From contig VUYV01000124.1 in assembly GCA_008711295.1 (NCBI GenBank), positions 1,258,943 through 1,322,942 on the forward strand: a stretch of 64,000 nucleotides of DNA, read 5' to 3'. The stretch is from Anarhynchus alexandrinus (Eukaryota > Chordata > Aves > Charadriiformes > Charadriidae). How positions within the stretch are numbered: the stretch's first letter is position 1; each line of letters opens with the position of its first letter. Position numbers and translations under genes: made by a program. The notes beneath the pieces are model-generated. The model saw only the letters and a list, made by a program, of their open reading frames with translations, made no database searches and was not told where the DNA came from. Below, piece by piece: positions 37,901 to 49,035 of this stretch.

Positions 37901-40900
37901 CACACCAAACTTGTGGCGAAGCAAGTTTCTGAAATCAGTAAACAAAGGCATATGGACAAGCTTATTTTGAAAGGTTTTTTTTCTTGTCTTTTTGGTTGTT
38001 GGTTTGGTTGGTTTGGTTTTTTTAGAGTTGTAAGTTGTTGTGTGCTTTCAACTTCTAGGCATGTGTCATCTCTAAGTACATCTCACAGCTCTCCAAGAAA
38101 GCAAGTGTCAGGGACCCGACATTCTTTGGAGCTCCAAAATCAACTCTTCCTAGTTAAAAAAATAAATAAATCCATAATGCAATATCCATGTAGCAGTGAC
38201 GTAAATGATGAATAAAAGATGCTAGCATGCAAAACTATAAATCACTTTTTAACAGATCTAGTCTTATGAGTGTTTTTTCTACTTGACAAAAAGAAATAAA
38301 CTTTGATGAATGTGCCACTGCCAATTCATTAGTTTCAGCAATAACAGCCTTGAACAGCCTTGTAATTGAAATTTTATCATAATGCAGTAACCTTTATTTC
38401 TTTTCTGTGGCTACTACTGTTCCCTTAGAAAGCTCACCTGTCACTGTGTGTTTGGTAGGAGAAAAACGTAGACAGCATTCAACAAAATAATACTGGACAT
38501 TTGGCAAATATCTCATTTGCTAAAAAGCATGGTTTTCAGTCAGTCTAACCTATTCAGGAAATAGGAATGAAATTTACTGAATACTTAGGGCAAAGGTAAA
38601 ACATTAAAAAAAAAAAAGAAAAACCCGTCAGAAATTATTCACTCTGGTGAATTTGACAATAATTTTGGCATCAACCAGCAAACAATCAAGTTTCCAAAAA
38701 ATAAAAAAACACCAAGGAAAAAAAAGGAGACACAAGCCTATCCACAATAAAAACAGGTACAAAATAACAGAATAAGAGTTTCTATGCAATACAACACAAA
38801 CCCCTACAATAATTGTATGTAAAACCTTCCACTGCTACAGACTTACATTACTTTTCTTATCAGTCTATGTTCTTTTTTTTGTGTGTGTGAGTATAATTAG
38901 CATTTTACATAAACCAACTTCTTAAAGTTTCTTGCGTGTTTTATTATTCATTTCTAGGTGAGAGTCAATCTGCAATCCTGGCCATTTTGTGGAGGTATCT
39001 CCATGGAGAAAATTCTTATTGTGCGAGTGACCTTGTAGTGCAGTAGGATCCTGAGACTCTCTTCTTGCAAAGCATGCGGCCATCAAATAGGAATTAACTG
39101 AACGAAGACCTAATTGCTTAGTTTTATTTCTCTGCAGGACCAAAATATAATTTTCTTCCCTGCATGTGGTAGTGAATCATACATCAAAAATATCCAAGCT
39201 CATCAATTCACACCATACTCAAAACAAATCCATGGGAAACCAGCATGCAATTTTGAGAGATTTATCCACACAGGAAAAAAAAAAAGAAGTTAAAGAAAAC
39301 ATGTAAATGTGTATTATTTATAATGATGGATATGTATGAAAAGCCTGAAAGCTCTTTCATTTTCCCGTTTGCCATTTCTGATGGAAGGTTCTAAAGCCAA
39401 ATCTATGGCAGTCTCAGGTGCTACGCAGTGCAAATACACAACAGACCAAAGAGCTGAGTGTTTCTACTGGAACAGGCAGAATAAAACAAGTTATTCATCA
39501 CCCGGTCAGGGTATCCACACAAACCAGGTAATACAGTTTGTCCACTTTAGCAACATGCCAACCCCCTTCAGCTACAGCATCTTCTGGAGACGTACTCTCA
39601 CTGTCCCCAATGCAGCTTTTAGCAACGCTGATTTCTGACTGGTGCGCTATTTACGGCTGGTAAAAATAAGCTGGTGCACTATGTAATTCTTTGTACTGTT
39701 TAAAGTCAACAAACCAAAAGCAACCCTTCCTTTGCACCCCACCCCAAGAAGTACATTAAAGGTAACTTCAACGTTGTAACTGAGATATGTCATACATGGA
39801 AGAATCGTTCACCTATCAAACCTAACGTATGTGTAAAAGAATAGAAAAGGATTCATGAGACTGGATTTACAGTTACTAAAGTTAACTTCTGCATTTCATT
39901 AGAACAACCCATTGATTAAAGTCAGGAAATTTAAACTCCAGAACAAACTGTTGTGTTTTGCAATATAAGCCCTTTAATTAAAATGCAAGTAAGAATCCGC
40001 TCAATAAGTAATACCCTGAAAATTACTTTGACTAAACAAGCCAAAGAACGATAGATAAGAATGAGCAGAATATATGCATGGAATAATGAGGCAGATGCAT
40101 TCACCGACTAATGAGAAGGGTTTATTTTTCTAACGGTTGGAACAGCATTGAGTTAAAGCAACAGATTCAAAGTAACAGTTGCCAAACCATACTCAAAGAT
40201 TTGCTCTTTCACTTTGCTATTGACTACCGGCAGGCACTTATATACCATTGCTTTTGCAGCACCTCAGGGTATAAAAATGATTCGTTTGAGGGTCAGATCT
40301 CCGCATACGCCTCGGTGGGAATGTGGCTTCTCAGGCACAGCGGGAGCAAAGCTGCTCTGCTGTGTATTTGGTGCTCAGCAGCCCACGGGAGCGTTGGAGG
40401 CAGGGCAGAAACAAAGCAAGAGGTGCGAAAAAACAAAACTGTGTTGGTAGAGCCTTCACCACGCAACTCCCAGGTTGCTGTGAAGTGAAGACAGGAGAGG
40501 TGAAGTATTGCAGCTTGAGTGCAGTCTGCTCAACGCTCACATCCAAAAATCAAAGCCACGCAGTACTTCTAATTAATCTCTGCTCTTTTGCTGTGTCATT
40601 CAGATCTGGAAACAAACTTTTGTAATAATGCTGCGCTTTTGAAGATGCAAGATGAATGCAGAAAAGCATTAATCATTCATTCCTATGAATTTCTACAGGC
40701 ATTGAAATATTGTTGACTTTTCTTTTTAATGCTTTATTCATTAGCCACAATATTCCATCAGCTAAATGCTGTGTTTCAGAAGAAAACCGCAGTCATCAAC
40801 AAGAATGCTCTTAATATGTAACATTTTTTGTTATTGTAGCTGAATTACCAATTCATCTAAACACTGGAGTTCAGCAGGTAATTTATCATCAAATCTGTCT

Positions 40901-43226
40901 CTGTTCCAGCTTTTAGTCTCTACTGAAAGACTGAAAAGGCCTAAAAGCAATTCTTGGGGAAAAAAAAAATAATTAAACCATTTTTAATAGACTTGCTTTG
41001 TTCTAGGCTCATAGCTTTCATTTGATGCCTTCCAGCCCAGTAATTATTATGCTCATATTTTTCAATAAGAGAAATTATAGTTTTGTGTTGTTCTAATTTC
41101 TGCCCAGGTGGCTGGAAGGTCATTGTGGTTTTATTTTCCCTTGTGACATCATCTCTGGTGACTAGGAAGAGCAGACAAGTCACTGCAGAAAGATAAAGCT
41201 GGGCCATTTGGTGATTTTGATGATTTTTCATTGTATTTTCATTGTATTTTTATTGCCCACAGGAATATCCATGTGGCATGATTATTTAAGTTTACAATTT
41301 ATCACAGCTTCACTTGATGGATGCAGAGGTTCAAATCCAGCAAGGACAAGTAGGACCAGGAAGGACCTTCACAATTCTAATGCAATAAAATTAAATTCCT
41401 CATAATATTCAGGGCTCTCAGATCGTACTTGAGAGGCCATTTTACTGACTGAATACTAAAGTCTCAGGATGTGTTTCATAAGTGTTCTGCAGTGGCCTAA
41501 ACCAAGTTTTAACGCACCCACTGCTGTGATGTGCTTTTCATATAGTGTTTTCCACCTCAGGTATGACTGCTTTCAAGTGCTGTCATATGAAAGTAGTAGA
41601 TGGTTATGTAAGACGTCCAATTTTGGTAATTTTAAAAGTGATGCTTAATTTCATTTAACCATTTAGGACTTATCCCATAATGTGCACGCACGTTTTTAAG
41701 GGATGCATAAGCTTCACGTGATGTACGAGCACGCTAGTGCAGAGCTGAGCAGCCCCAAAGGGAACTGAGAACTATGAACGAGACACAAAGAAGTGGCATC
41801 AACAGCCAGCTGTGAAAACCATCCTTCCTCTCAAAACTCAAGACTAGCTGTGGAGCCACGCATACCCCAATTTTTGGGCTGGATTCATGCCACACAGCTG
41901 GGAAGGATCACTACAAAACGCACCACACAAGCCACAGCTGAGCTGGGAGAGCACAATACCCACACAGCGCGGCTTGCGATGAAGGTGAAGCTGCACGAAC
42001 TGAACTATAGCTCCGTTGCAGCAGAGGGCAGTGATACCCAAACACCAGCAGTCCCAATTCTGCATAGCACCTACAAGTGCAAAAGTCTGTCCTTGTTTAT
42101 TTCTAGCATACAACACTTACCACTCTTAGCCTTATTCTTAAGACAAATACACATAAAGAGCGTGCAATTTAAGTGTACGCATGTGCAGATGCACAGAGAG
42201 ATATATTGAACAGTCACTGTTTAAAATATTAATTCTGGTTGCTTTCTCTTATTTCTTTGACAACCATATCCTAATTCAATTAATCTGCTATCCCCCTTGT
42301 CCTCTGAAAATCAAATCCCTTAACATCTTAACAACAGGCAAAGAATTGCTACACTTCAGAGAGCTGATTTTTGTCTTTCCCTCCCCCATCCCTCTCGCCC
42401 TTTGAAAGGCAGGAAGCTGGATGCACTTAAAGAGAAAAGGGGAGGGAGGAGGGAGCTGTGGATGAAGACAGCATAACTCTTCGGCTCCTTAACTGGGTTA
42501 ATTTGTCTTCTGGCATGGGAATAGAGACCTTAAGAGAAGGCTACAGGAAAAAAAAATATAATTGCAAGGCATGCACTACTTGTATAATAGTTGACATGCC
42601 TAATGCTATGTGATTCACAGCAGCTTTGAAATACTAGATTAAAAGGTATAACAACCTTCTTATTGAGGGAAGGATGGATTACATTTCCACTGGGTGCAAT
42701 TTGAAGAGATGCATAAAAGAAGAAAATATAAGTTGTGATGAAGCAGCCCAGTCTTGACTTGAATTAGTTTAAATGCAACTTGCTCAGAGCAATTGATTTT
42801 TGATGAGAAATAAATGGATTTGTATGCTCGACCAGCGTTTGCAAGACAGTTTCCACCACGCAGTTGCACAACACTGTTGAATTTATCGTGTAGCATCTGC
42901 TGTATATAAATGTAGAAAACCACCAGAAATTACACAGTACTACATCTGTATTTATAAACATGTCTAAATCTTAACCCAAGAGCATGTTCTTTGTATCATT
43001 TATAAACCACTAAACACCCAAAATTATTTGGATATTGACCTAAGTTTTGGCAAAAGTTTTTTTCTTGTTTTGCTTGTTTTAACTAGATGGGCTCACTCAT
43101 GTTTAAGCAAGAGATTGCACTTGGTTTAGATTTGTGACTATATACATCTGCTAACTTTGCCTAAAACACAGTCAATACTGCATTTCAAGTCTTCTGTTTC
43201 TCAAAGCAAAACTACAAAGGAAAGAC

Positions 43227-43318
43227 AAAATAAAATAAAATAAAATAAAAAAATAAAATAAAATAAAATAAAATAAAATAAAATAAAATAAAATAAAATA
43301 AAATAAAATAAAATAAAA
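43227..43318 (+). repeat. (AAAAT)n pentanucleotide microsatellite
   Basis: About 18 units of a period-5 AAAAT repeat. The only break in register is near 43247-43253, where two extra A are present. Downstream of that break the array is perfect for more than a dozen units. Perfect long arrays of this kind are usually length-polymorphic. The array is not attached to an obvious poly-A retroposon. The antisense reading is a YFILF repeat that should not be taken as a protein. Confidence 0.95.
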
Positions 43319-43889
43319 GATATCAACCTGGACTAGAAGTTCAGACCCAGACACTCATTTTGACAAATGTTCCAGGTCTTCAGGTTCAGACTGGTGCTGT
43401 CCCAGATCCAGGGATTGGTAGTTTAGATCTAGAATGAAACCACCCAAACGTTCTGGGAAATCTGTATGGGGCTCAGTCCTCCAGTTAAAATCCTATGGTC
43501 ATTCAACGCAAGCAGCTGGACAGGCAGACGAGGGGAAGCCAAATCCTTGTGCAGCCAACTTATAGAGTTATTTGGTCCCAATGAAAGTAATTTCTGTAAG
43601 ACACTGAGGCAAGTTCTACTCCTGAAAAAAGCATTAAGAAAGTGAACATTGTGGCAAAGCGCTCAGCCTTGCAGCCGGCGCGCCAGGCCCTGCTAGGTGA
43701 TGGGTGCTGGCTCTTGTCAGAATCGCCAGTCCCAGTCCTGCTCCCTGCACCACCGACTTCTTTCTTTGTACAGTTCCTCTGAACGGAGACCTTTCAAACC
43801 CCACAGACAAGGAACCTGCTCTTCTCCCTCACACCTCTGGCTACCACATCTGGATGAGAGATGCGTTTGACATTCTCTGCACAGAATGG

Positions 43890-44288
43890 GCAAGGAATCT
43901 CCAGGTTGTTCAGCCTGGAGCAGAGAAGGCTCTGGAGAGACATTATAGCAGCCTTCCAGTACTTAAAGGGGGCCTACAGTAAAGACAGGGAAGGGCTCTT
44001 TATCAGGGAGCGTAGTGATAGGACGAGGGATAACGGTTTTAAACTGGAAGAGGGTAGATTTTAGATTAGACATTAGGAAGAAATTTTTCACTCTGAGGGT
44101 GGCGAGGCACTGGAACAGGTTGCCCAGAGAAGTTGTGGATGTCCCAGTCGCTGGAAATGTTCAAGGCCATGTTGGATAGGGCTCTGAGCAACCTGGTCTA
44201 GCTGGAAGTGTCCCTGCCCACGGCAGGGGCGTTGGAACTAGATGATCTTTAAGGTCCCTTCCAACTCTAACCATTCTATGATTCTATT
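43890..44288 (+). mobile_element. CR1 LINE 3'-end copy (5'-truncated)
   Basis: A well-preserved CR1 3' terminal segment in the plus orientation, antisense to RGS6. Recognisable landmarks in order are GTTCAGCCTGGAGCAGAGAAGG, GCAGCCTTCCAGTACTTAAAGG, TTAAACTGGAAGAGGGTAG, AGGCACTGGAACAGGTTGCC, and AAGGTCCCTTCCAACTCTAACC followed by the octamer-type end CATTCTATGATTCTATT at 44272-44288. It contains no intact reverse transcriptase frame. Sequence similarity to the CR1 consensus appears high, so it is younger than the copy at 46318-46735. Confidence 0.93.
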
Positions 44289-46317
44289 AATACCCTCAGA
44301 CTGCCATCACAAGAGCTTATTTTGTAATGGGTGTACGAAGCTGTCCAGCAGAACTTGGCTGTCCCAAACTATGCCGTCAGGGAACACTATCAATAATAAA
44401 TTCTCTTTCCCAACACTATGGGATTTCCATGCTCCAGCATTTTCTTTGAGTGAGTGACATTCTGATGTGTTCTGGGACAACTCTGTATGCATTTGCCAAG
44501 ACACATGCTGGCTTCTTCAGACAGAGACACATGGCAGTTTAAACTTGGTTTAGATCATGAGTCTCGAGTAACGACAGGCCATCTGGCACATTTCAGTAGT
44601 ACTGGCACTTTCTGCTCAGAGACATCTGGGACTTAAGACAGAGATGGCAGGTCAGGAGCAAAATGCACTGGCAGGGCTGTGTGGACGAAGCTTGCGTGGC
44701 AGCACTGAACCCAAGCTGGTACAGGCAGGACATCACCCAGCAATCCATTCACAGCCACACAGGAGGCTTTGGGAGCAGAGCAAGACGACAAGCGAGTGTT
44801 GGTGTAAGGGTCAGGAGCAGTGCGCGAGCGAGGTGCCAGCCAGGAGACTGCTGCTGGAAGGAGGAGGTATCACTCAAAATGGAGCTGTGGGGACAGGTCG
44901 GCTTGAAGTCAGGGGGTTATGGGTTAGAATGAAGCTGTATCAAAACCTCTTGGGAGGAGGGCAGAATGGTGCACGCCTCCCTTGGGTTGCAGTAGCAAAG
45001 ATGCAGGTACACAGGACCAGACAGTACACAGGACCAGGAGCAATCTGGAATGAGGTTGGGGCTGAAGGGCAGATTAGGGAGCATGAAGGAGGCTTTTTGC
45101 ATTAGAAAGCTCAGCTGTTGCAGCACTGACTTCTTTCTGACTTGTTTGGGCAATATTGTATAGGGCCGAGTCTGAATTGGTGGGAGAAGAAAGTATATGC
45201 ATTTGGTCCTCCTACCAAACAGGGCGTTAGTTTTAAGATGCAATTGTACAGAAATCAAAATGAAGATTAGAAAGCCAGTTTTGCTGCTGGTTAATATAAT
45301 GAGATGTTCTTACAGCAGTCTGATGACTGGGAAAACAGAGAATTGCCGATTCATTTACAGAAACAAAATCATTACTGAGGAAATTGTTTTCTCACTAAGA
45401 GAGAAATGCGCAACTCCATTGGCAGCGACTGCCATCGTGTGCATTGGCTGACGACCCAGTCTGCGCGTGGATCACAGCACTACTCAATACCTGCCCTCAG
45501 TCAGTTTTTCGTTCCATACTCTTAGCTTACCGTAGGATAATGTCAGATACGTGCACGCAGATGCCACAGACCAGTTTCATCTTACTTTCATTCTCTGTGG
45601 CTTGCCCATAAAAGTGAAGACTTAACCAAGAAAATAAATGGTGTGATGTGTCCTCCTTTGACTGACCTACTTTGAGCCAAAAGCCAGGGAGGAGGATATA
45701 CAAATCTACTTCTAATGCAGATTAATACGTGCCTTTGGCAGAGCATCCCCACACAGGCTCATCGTACAGTTAAAGAAGGTTTTTTCATCCTTTTCTCAGA
45801 TTCCTGTTGTCAAGAGGGGACCATGAATGATAACTCCCTGTGGCTCGTTCTCCTCGTGTTACACAATGCCTCATTCACAACTTAGGCATCAGGACAGATA
45901 AAAGCAAAACAGAGATGAGCTGTTCTTTCGCTGATATTCAAACTTTAAATCAAACACCCACTTTGCTGTACTATAAACAGAGCTGCCTGTTTAGAGCACC
46001 AAGGCACTGCTGTAATGTTTCTTTTTCTTTAAGATTTTACATTTCTCCTGTGAGAAGCAATTACAATAGAAGTGTCAAGCAAAAATAAACCCCTGTTAAT
46101 CACAGTCACTGTGAGCCTGCCAAGTAAATCACGTCTGCGTTGCTGTTCCATTTTTCAGGTAGAAATAAAAAGTGCGTGAGAATGCCACAGCCCAGAAATT
46201 AAGCTCTTCCCAAGAGGGGGTCCAAAGTTTGTGAAAATACAAGCTTTTCTCTTGTGTTCATGACATTGAGTGGAATTATACAAGCACTAAAACTGAGTAT
46301 CTGATGATAATAAGAAT

Positions 46318-46735
46318 AATTCAGGTTGGAAGGATTCTCTGGAGGTTATCTAGTCCAACCTCCATCCAAAGCAAGGCCAAATGCAGAGTTAGGTCAGATT
46401 CTTCAGTTCAGCTGGGCTCAGGAGTTTCTGAACAGCTCCAAACACTGCTTCCACAGCCTCTCCAGGCCACCTGCCCCACGCTCAGCTGCTCTGACCATAA
46501 ACAACACTCTTCCTAAATCTAGCTGGGATTTCTTTTCCTGCAACTTGTGTACGTTGCCTTTTGTGCTTCCACCACGTGCTTCTGAGAAAGGGTCAGACCT
46601 TCTCTTCTCTACAGCGTCTCATTCTCTTCAGCTTTCCCTTCTCCAGACTGAACAAACCCAGTGGCCTCAGCTTCCATTCAAACATAGGTACTCCTGCCTC
46701 TTCAAGTGCTCCAGCTCTTTACCCATCTATCACAA
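46318..46735 (-). mobile_element. CR1 LINE 3'-end copy, divergent
   Basis: The plus strand shows the reverse complement of a CR1 tail: TTCAGGTTGGAAGGATTCTC, TCTAGTCCAACCTCC, CAGGCCACCTGCCCCACGCTCAGCTG, and TTCCCTTCTCCAGACTGAACAAACCCAG near 46640. The terminal octamers have decayed and the sequence is well diverged, so this is an older copy than the one at 43890-44288. The far end, around 46735, is approximate. Confidence 0.85.
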
Positions 46736-48288
46736 GTACTGAAATCACATATAAATTTCTCTTGGTTTTGCTCTACAAATAGGCAGAGTTCTATGCATCT
46801 GAAAGGAGAAATGAGAAGCAGAGAAAACTTTGGGCTCTCAGCTGAGCCATTATTTTCCCCAGACTTTTAAAACTCAGAGGCTTCATGCACTGCCCGGTGC
46901 ATCACAAAGGAGCTGCCTTCAAATCCCTTCACCTGAAGGGAATGGTACTGAGTTTGTTCCCCTCCAAATCTGAGAATTTTCTGTGAGCTTTGGAGGAAGG
47001 TTTTGTTCTTATTTTATCTTCATCTTTTCACTATTTCCTGTGCTGTGAAAAAACAGCCATTTCAAGGTGATGTAATTGCAGCTGCTGTTCCAGAACAGCA
47101 GAGTGCAAGCGGGCAGCTTCCACTGCGCCAGGGAGCTACCAACCAGGGTGGTACCTAAGGATAAGTATAATCAGTTCAAAGATGCCTTGAGGTCTCCTGT
47201 TTCCTTCTTCTTTTGAGTAACAGGTGGTAGCTTGATGACCAGATCAATTGCTTAATCAATGCTATGAATATTAACAGCTATATCAGAAACCTGTTTTAGC
47301 AGAGTCAATCTTAAGACATCCAGTCCATGTATTGCTTATGGAATGAGTTTTCAAATCAGATAAATGGTTACTTTCCCCAGGAACCTTCAAGAACAGTTAG
47401 CTCATACCTGATCCAACCATAACCTGCAATTTAGTAACGCAATTTTCACATCTCATTCTAGATTCATGTTTCTTTTCCACTGTAAAACCCTAATCCTGCA
47501 ACTGCCAGTTACACTGACTCACCACCCTGAAATCAATTTCAGACAGAAGAGCCTGTTGCTCAATAAAAAAGGATTAACTCGACTGAGCCTCATTTAAGTA
47601 AAAACTTCATTCCAATTGCCATATTCCCTGCCTATCCCCAAGAACCCTGTAGATTTGTATTCCATTCCTGTAGCTTAAGTTGGGCATTTTTTTTCCTGTT
47701 ACAAGGATATCAAATCACATTCCTGAGTCAATCAACACAACCTCAAACTCTGCTCAATCCAACCATTTTCACAGTAAAGATATTTTTGAAGTGCTTCAGC
47801 TTAGATACGCTCCGCTGCAGGGACTCACCTTTGTAATGGTTTGATGCCAGCTGCATTGCCAGCATCCCTGTTGACAAGAGATATTTCCCCATTATTTTAC
47901 AACAGTATAAAGACCCCAAGAGCAAGAAAGATCCCTTTGAACTGCCAGTCTTCTCTCAGTCATTGGCATGCTGTCTATATGCAACAACACAGCTTTCGCA
48001 TTTTTAGTGATCATCTGAATTTTACTGCAGTGAAGTCACAGCCACAGAGAACGAAGCTCTTCACTTTTCAGAACAGGAGGGGAAACTTCCCTAAACAGAC
48101 TCATCAGTGTGTGTATCTGGTCTGATTTGGAAAGAGACTTTGCAGGACAGAAAAAAAATCATATTTACTTTACAGAGATATGCAACATCATAAACTGTAA
48201 GTCAAAGGAGCAGTTGGGTATCTCATACTGTACAACAGAATACTGGTAGAGAGAGGGAAAACAGTGGTTTTGTGCCACTACTGAATAG

Positions 48289-48312
48289 TGATAGTAGTGA
48301 ATACTACTATCA
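48289..48312. repeat. Perfect 10-bp inverted repeat (hairpin)
   Basis: TGATAGTAGT, a 4-base spacer GAAT, then ACTACTATCA. It lies about 620 bp downstream (gene direction) of the exon at 48936-49035. There is no T-run or other terminator feature, and the function is unknown. Confidence 0.85.
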
Positions 48313-48935
48313 AGTTAGAGAAAACAGGTACCAGCAACCCAAGTACAAATCCTCCAAGCAATTTACATCACCCTGAATAAACTCATCATCTATCAACAGC
48401 AAAGTTCTTTGTTGCACTGGAAGACATTTTGTCTGGAAAAACGTGTAGGAAGTTTTGTACTCTGACTCACAGTTTCTGCACCATCAATGCTTTTGTACAT
48501 ATAGCTTTAATAAAGCAGCACACATGCATAAAAGGTATTTCACATTCCTCTACCTGTGATCAAAGTCCAATAAGAGTATTGGGTACGAGGGTACGAGTGA
48601 GAAAACAGTTTCAACTTTCTTTCCTGAGCTCTTCTCTAAGATCGTCCTACCCCCATCACAGGGAATGAGTCTGACTGGTGATACTGCGATAGCCACAAAA
48701 CCTATGTAATATTTTTGAATAACTCACCCCAAAGAAATATAAACGCTTGCTTACTTTAAAAGAATTAAGAAATCTTGGTTCAATACTTCACCTGCTAACA
48801 ATGATGTGCAGAAAAAATAAGCAGAGGGGGCATTTTTTTCTTATGTTCCTTCGTTTTTGTGGCTTTAGTAGTGTGTTTGCTTAGAGCCAGCGAGCACCAG
48901 CTTACGCTCGCTTCCCTGCTGACCGGGGTCCTTAC

Positions 48936-49035
48936 CGGTGACGACGCTGGGGATTTTGGACAGAAAGCTCTTGACAGTGCGAATGGGAACTCCACCTGTT
49001 TTGTCATCCTGCATTCTGGTAATGATGTCTTCAAT
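48936..49035 (-). CDS. RGS6: RGS6 internal exon, N-terminal part of DEP domain
   Basis: The most 5' RGS6 exon in the window, 100 bp on the minus strand. It follows acceptor CCTTTTGACAG and ends at GTCACCG before donor GTAAGG. Starting in phase 0 it encodes [20 protein letters not shown], then [13 protein letters not shown] and the first G of a split glycine codon completed 35.6 kb away at 13354. IEDII and [21 protein letters not shown] match the start of the R7-family DEP domain. By analogy with mammals it begins near residue 29, leaving about 28 residues, including the start codon, to upstream exons outside the window. The position before M is R here, where I recall K in human. Confidence 0.97.

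Larger units (their letters stand above)
13355..48935 (-). other. RGS6: RGS6 large intron (35.6 kb) within the DEP domain
   Basis: Minus-strand intron between the two exons of the N-terminal half of the DEP domain, with donor GTAAGG at 48935 and acceptor TTTTTTAAG at 13355. It contains a CpG island (about 25400-25980), a CpG-enriched tract (about 21050-22560), three CR1 copies, an (AAAAT)n array, a (CA)10, G-run and C-run tracts with one ambiguous base, and a candidate 39-nt cassette exon at 47829-47867. The remainder is unique sequence in which I recognise no gene: about 13.4-20.6 kb, 22.6-25.0 kb, 26.0-43.2 kb and 44.3-46.3 kb. Confidence 0.85.

Noticed and set aside
41325..41345. GAGGTTCAAATCCAGC resembles a tRNA B box.
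   Set aside because: There is no matching A box, acceptor stem or anticodon arm at the right spacing.
43172..43354. A 60-codon minus-strand frame with a repeated YFILF pattern that resembles a membrane protein.
   Set aside because: It is the translation of the (AAAAT)n microsatellite, not a gene.
44644..45105. A 153-codon plus-strand open frame just after the CR1 copy.
   Set aside because: No known domain, biased Gly/Gln/Arg composition, an overlapping 89-codon frame on the same strand, and no splice or promoter support.
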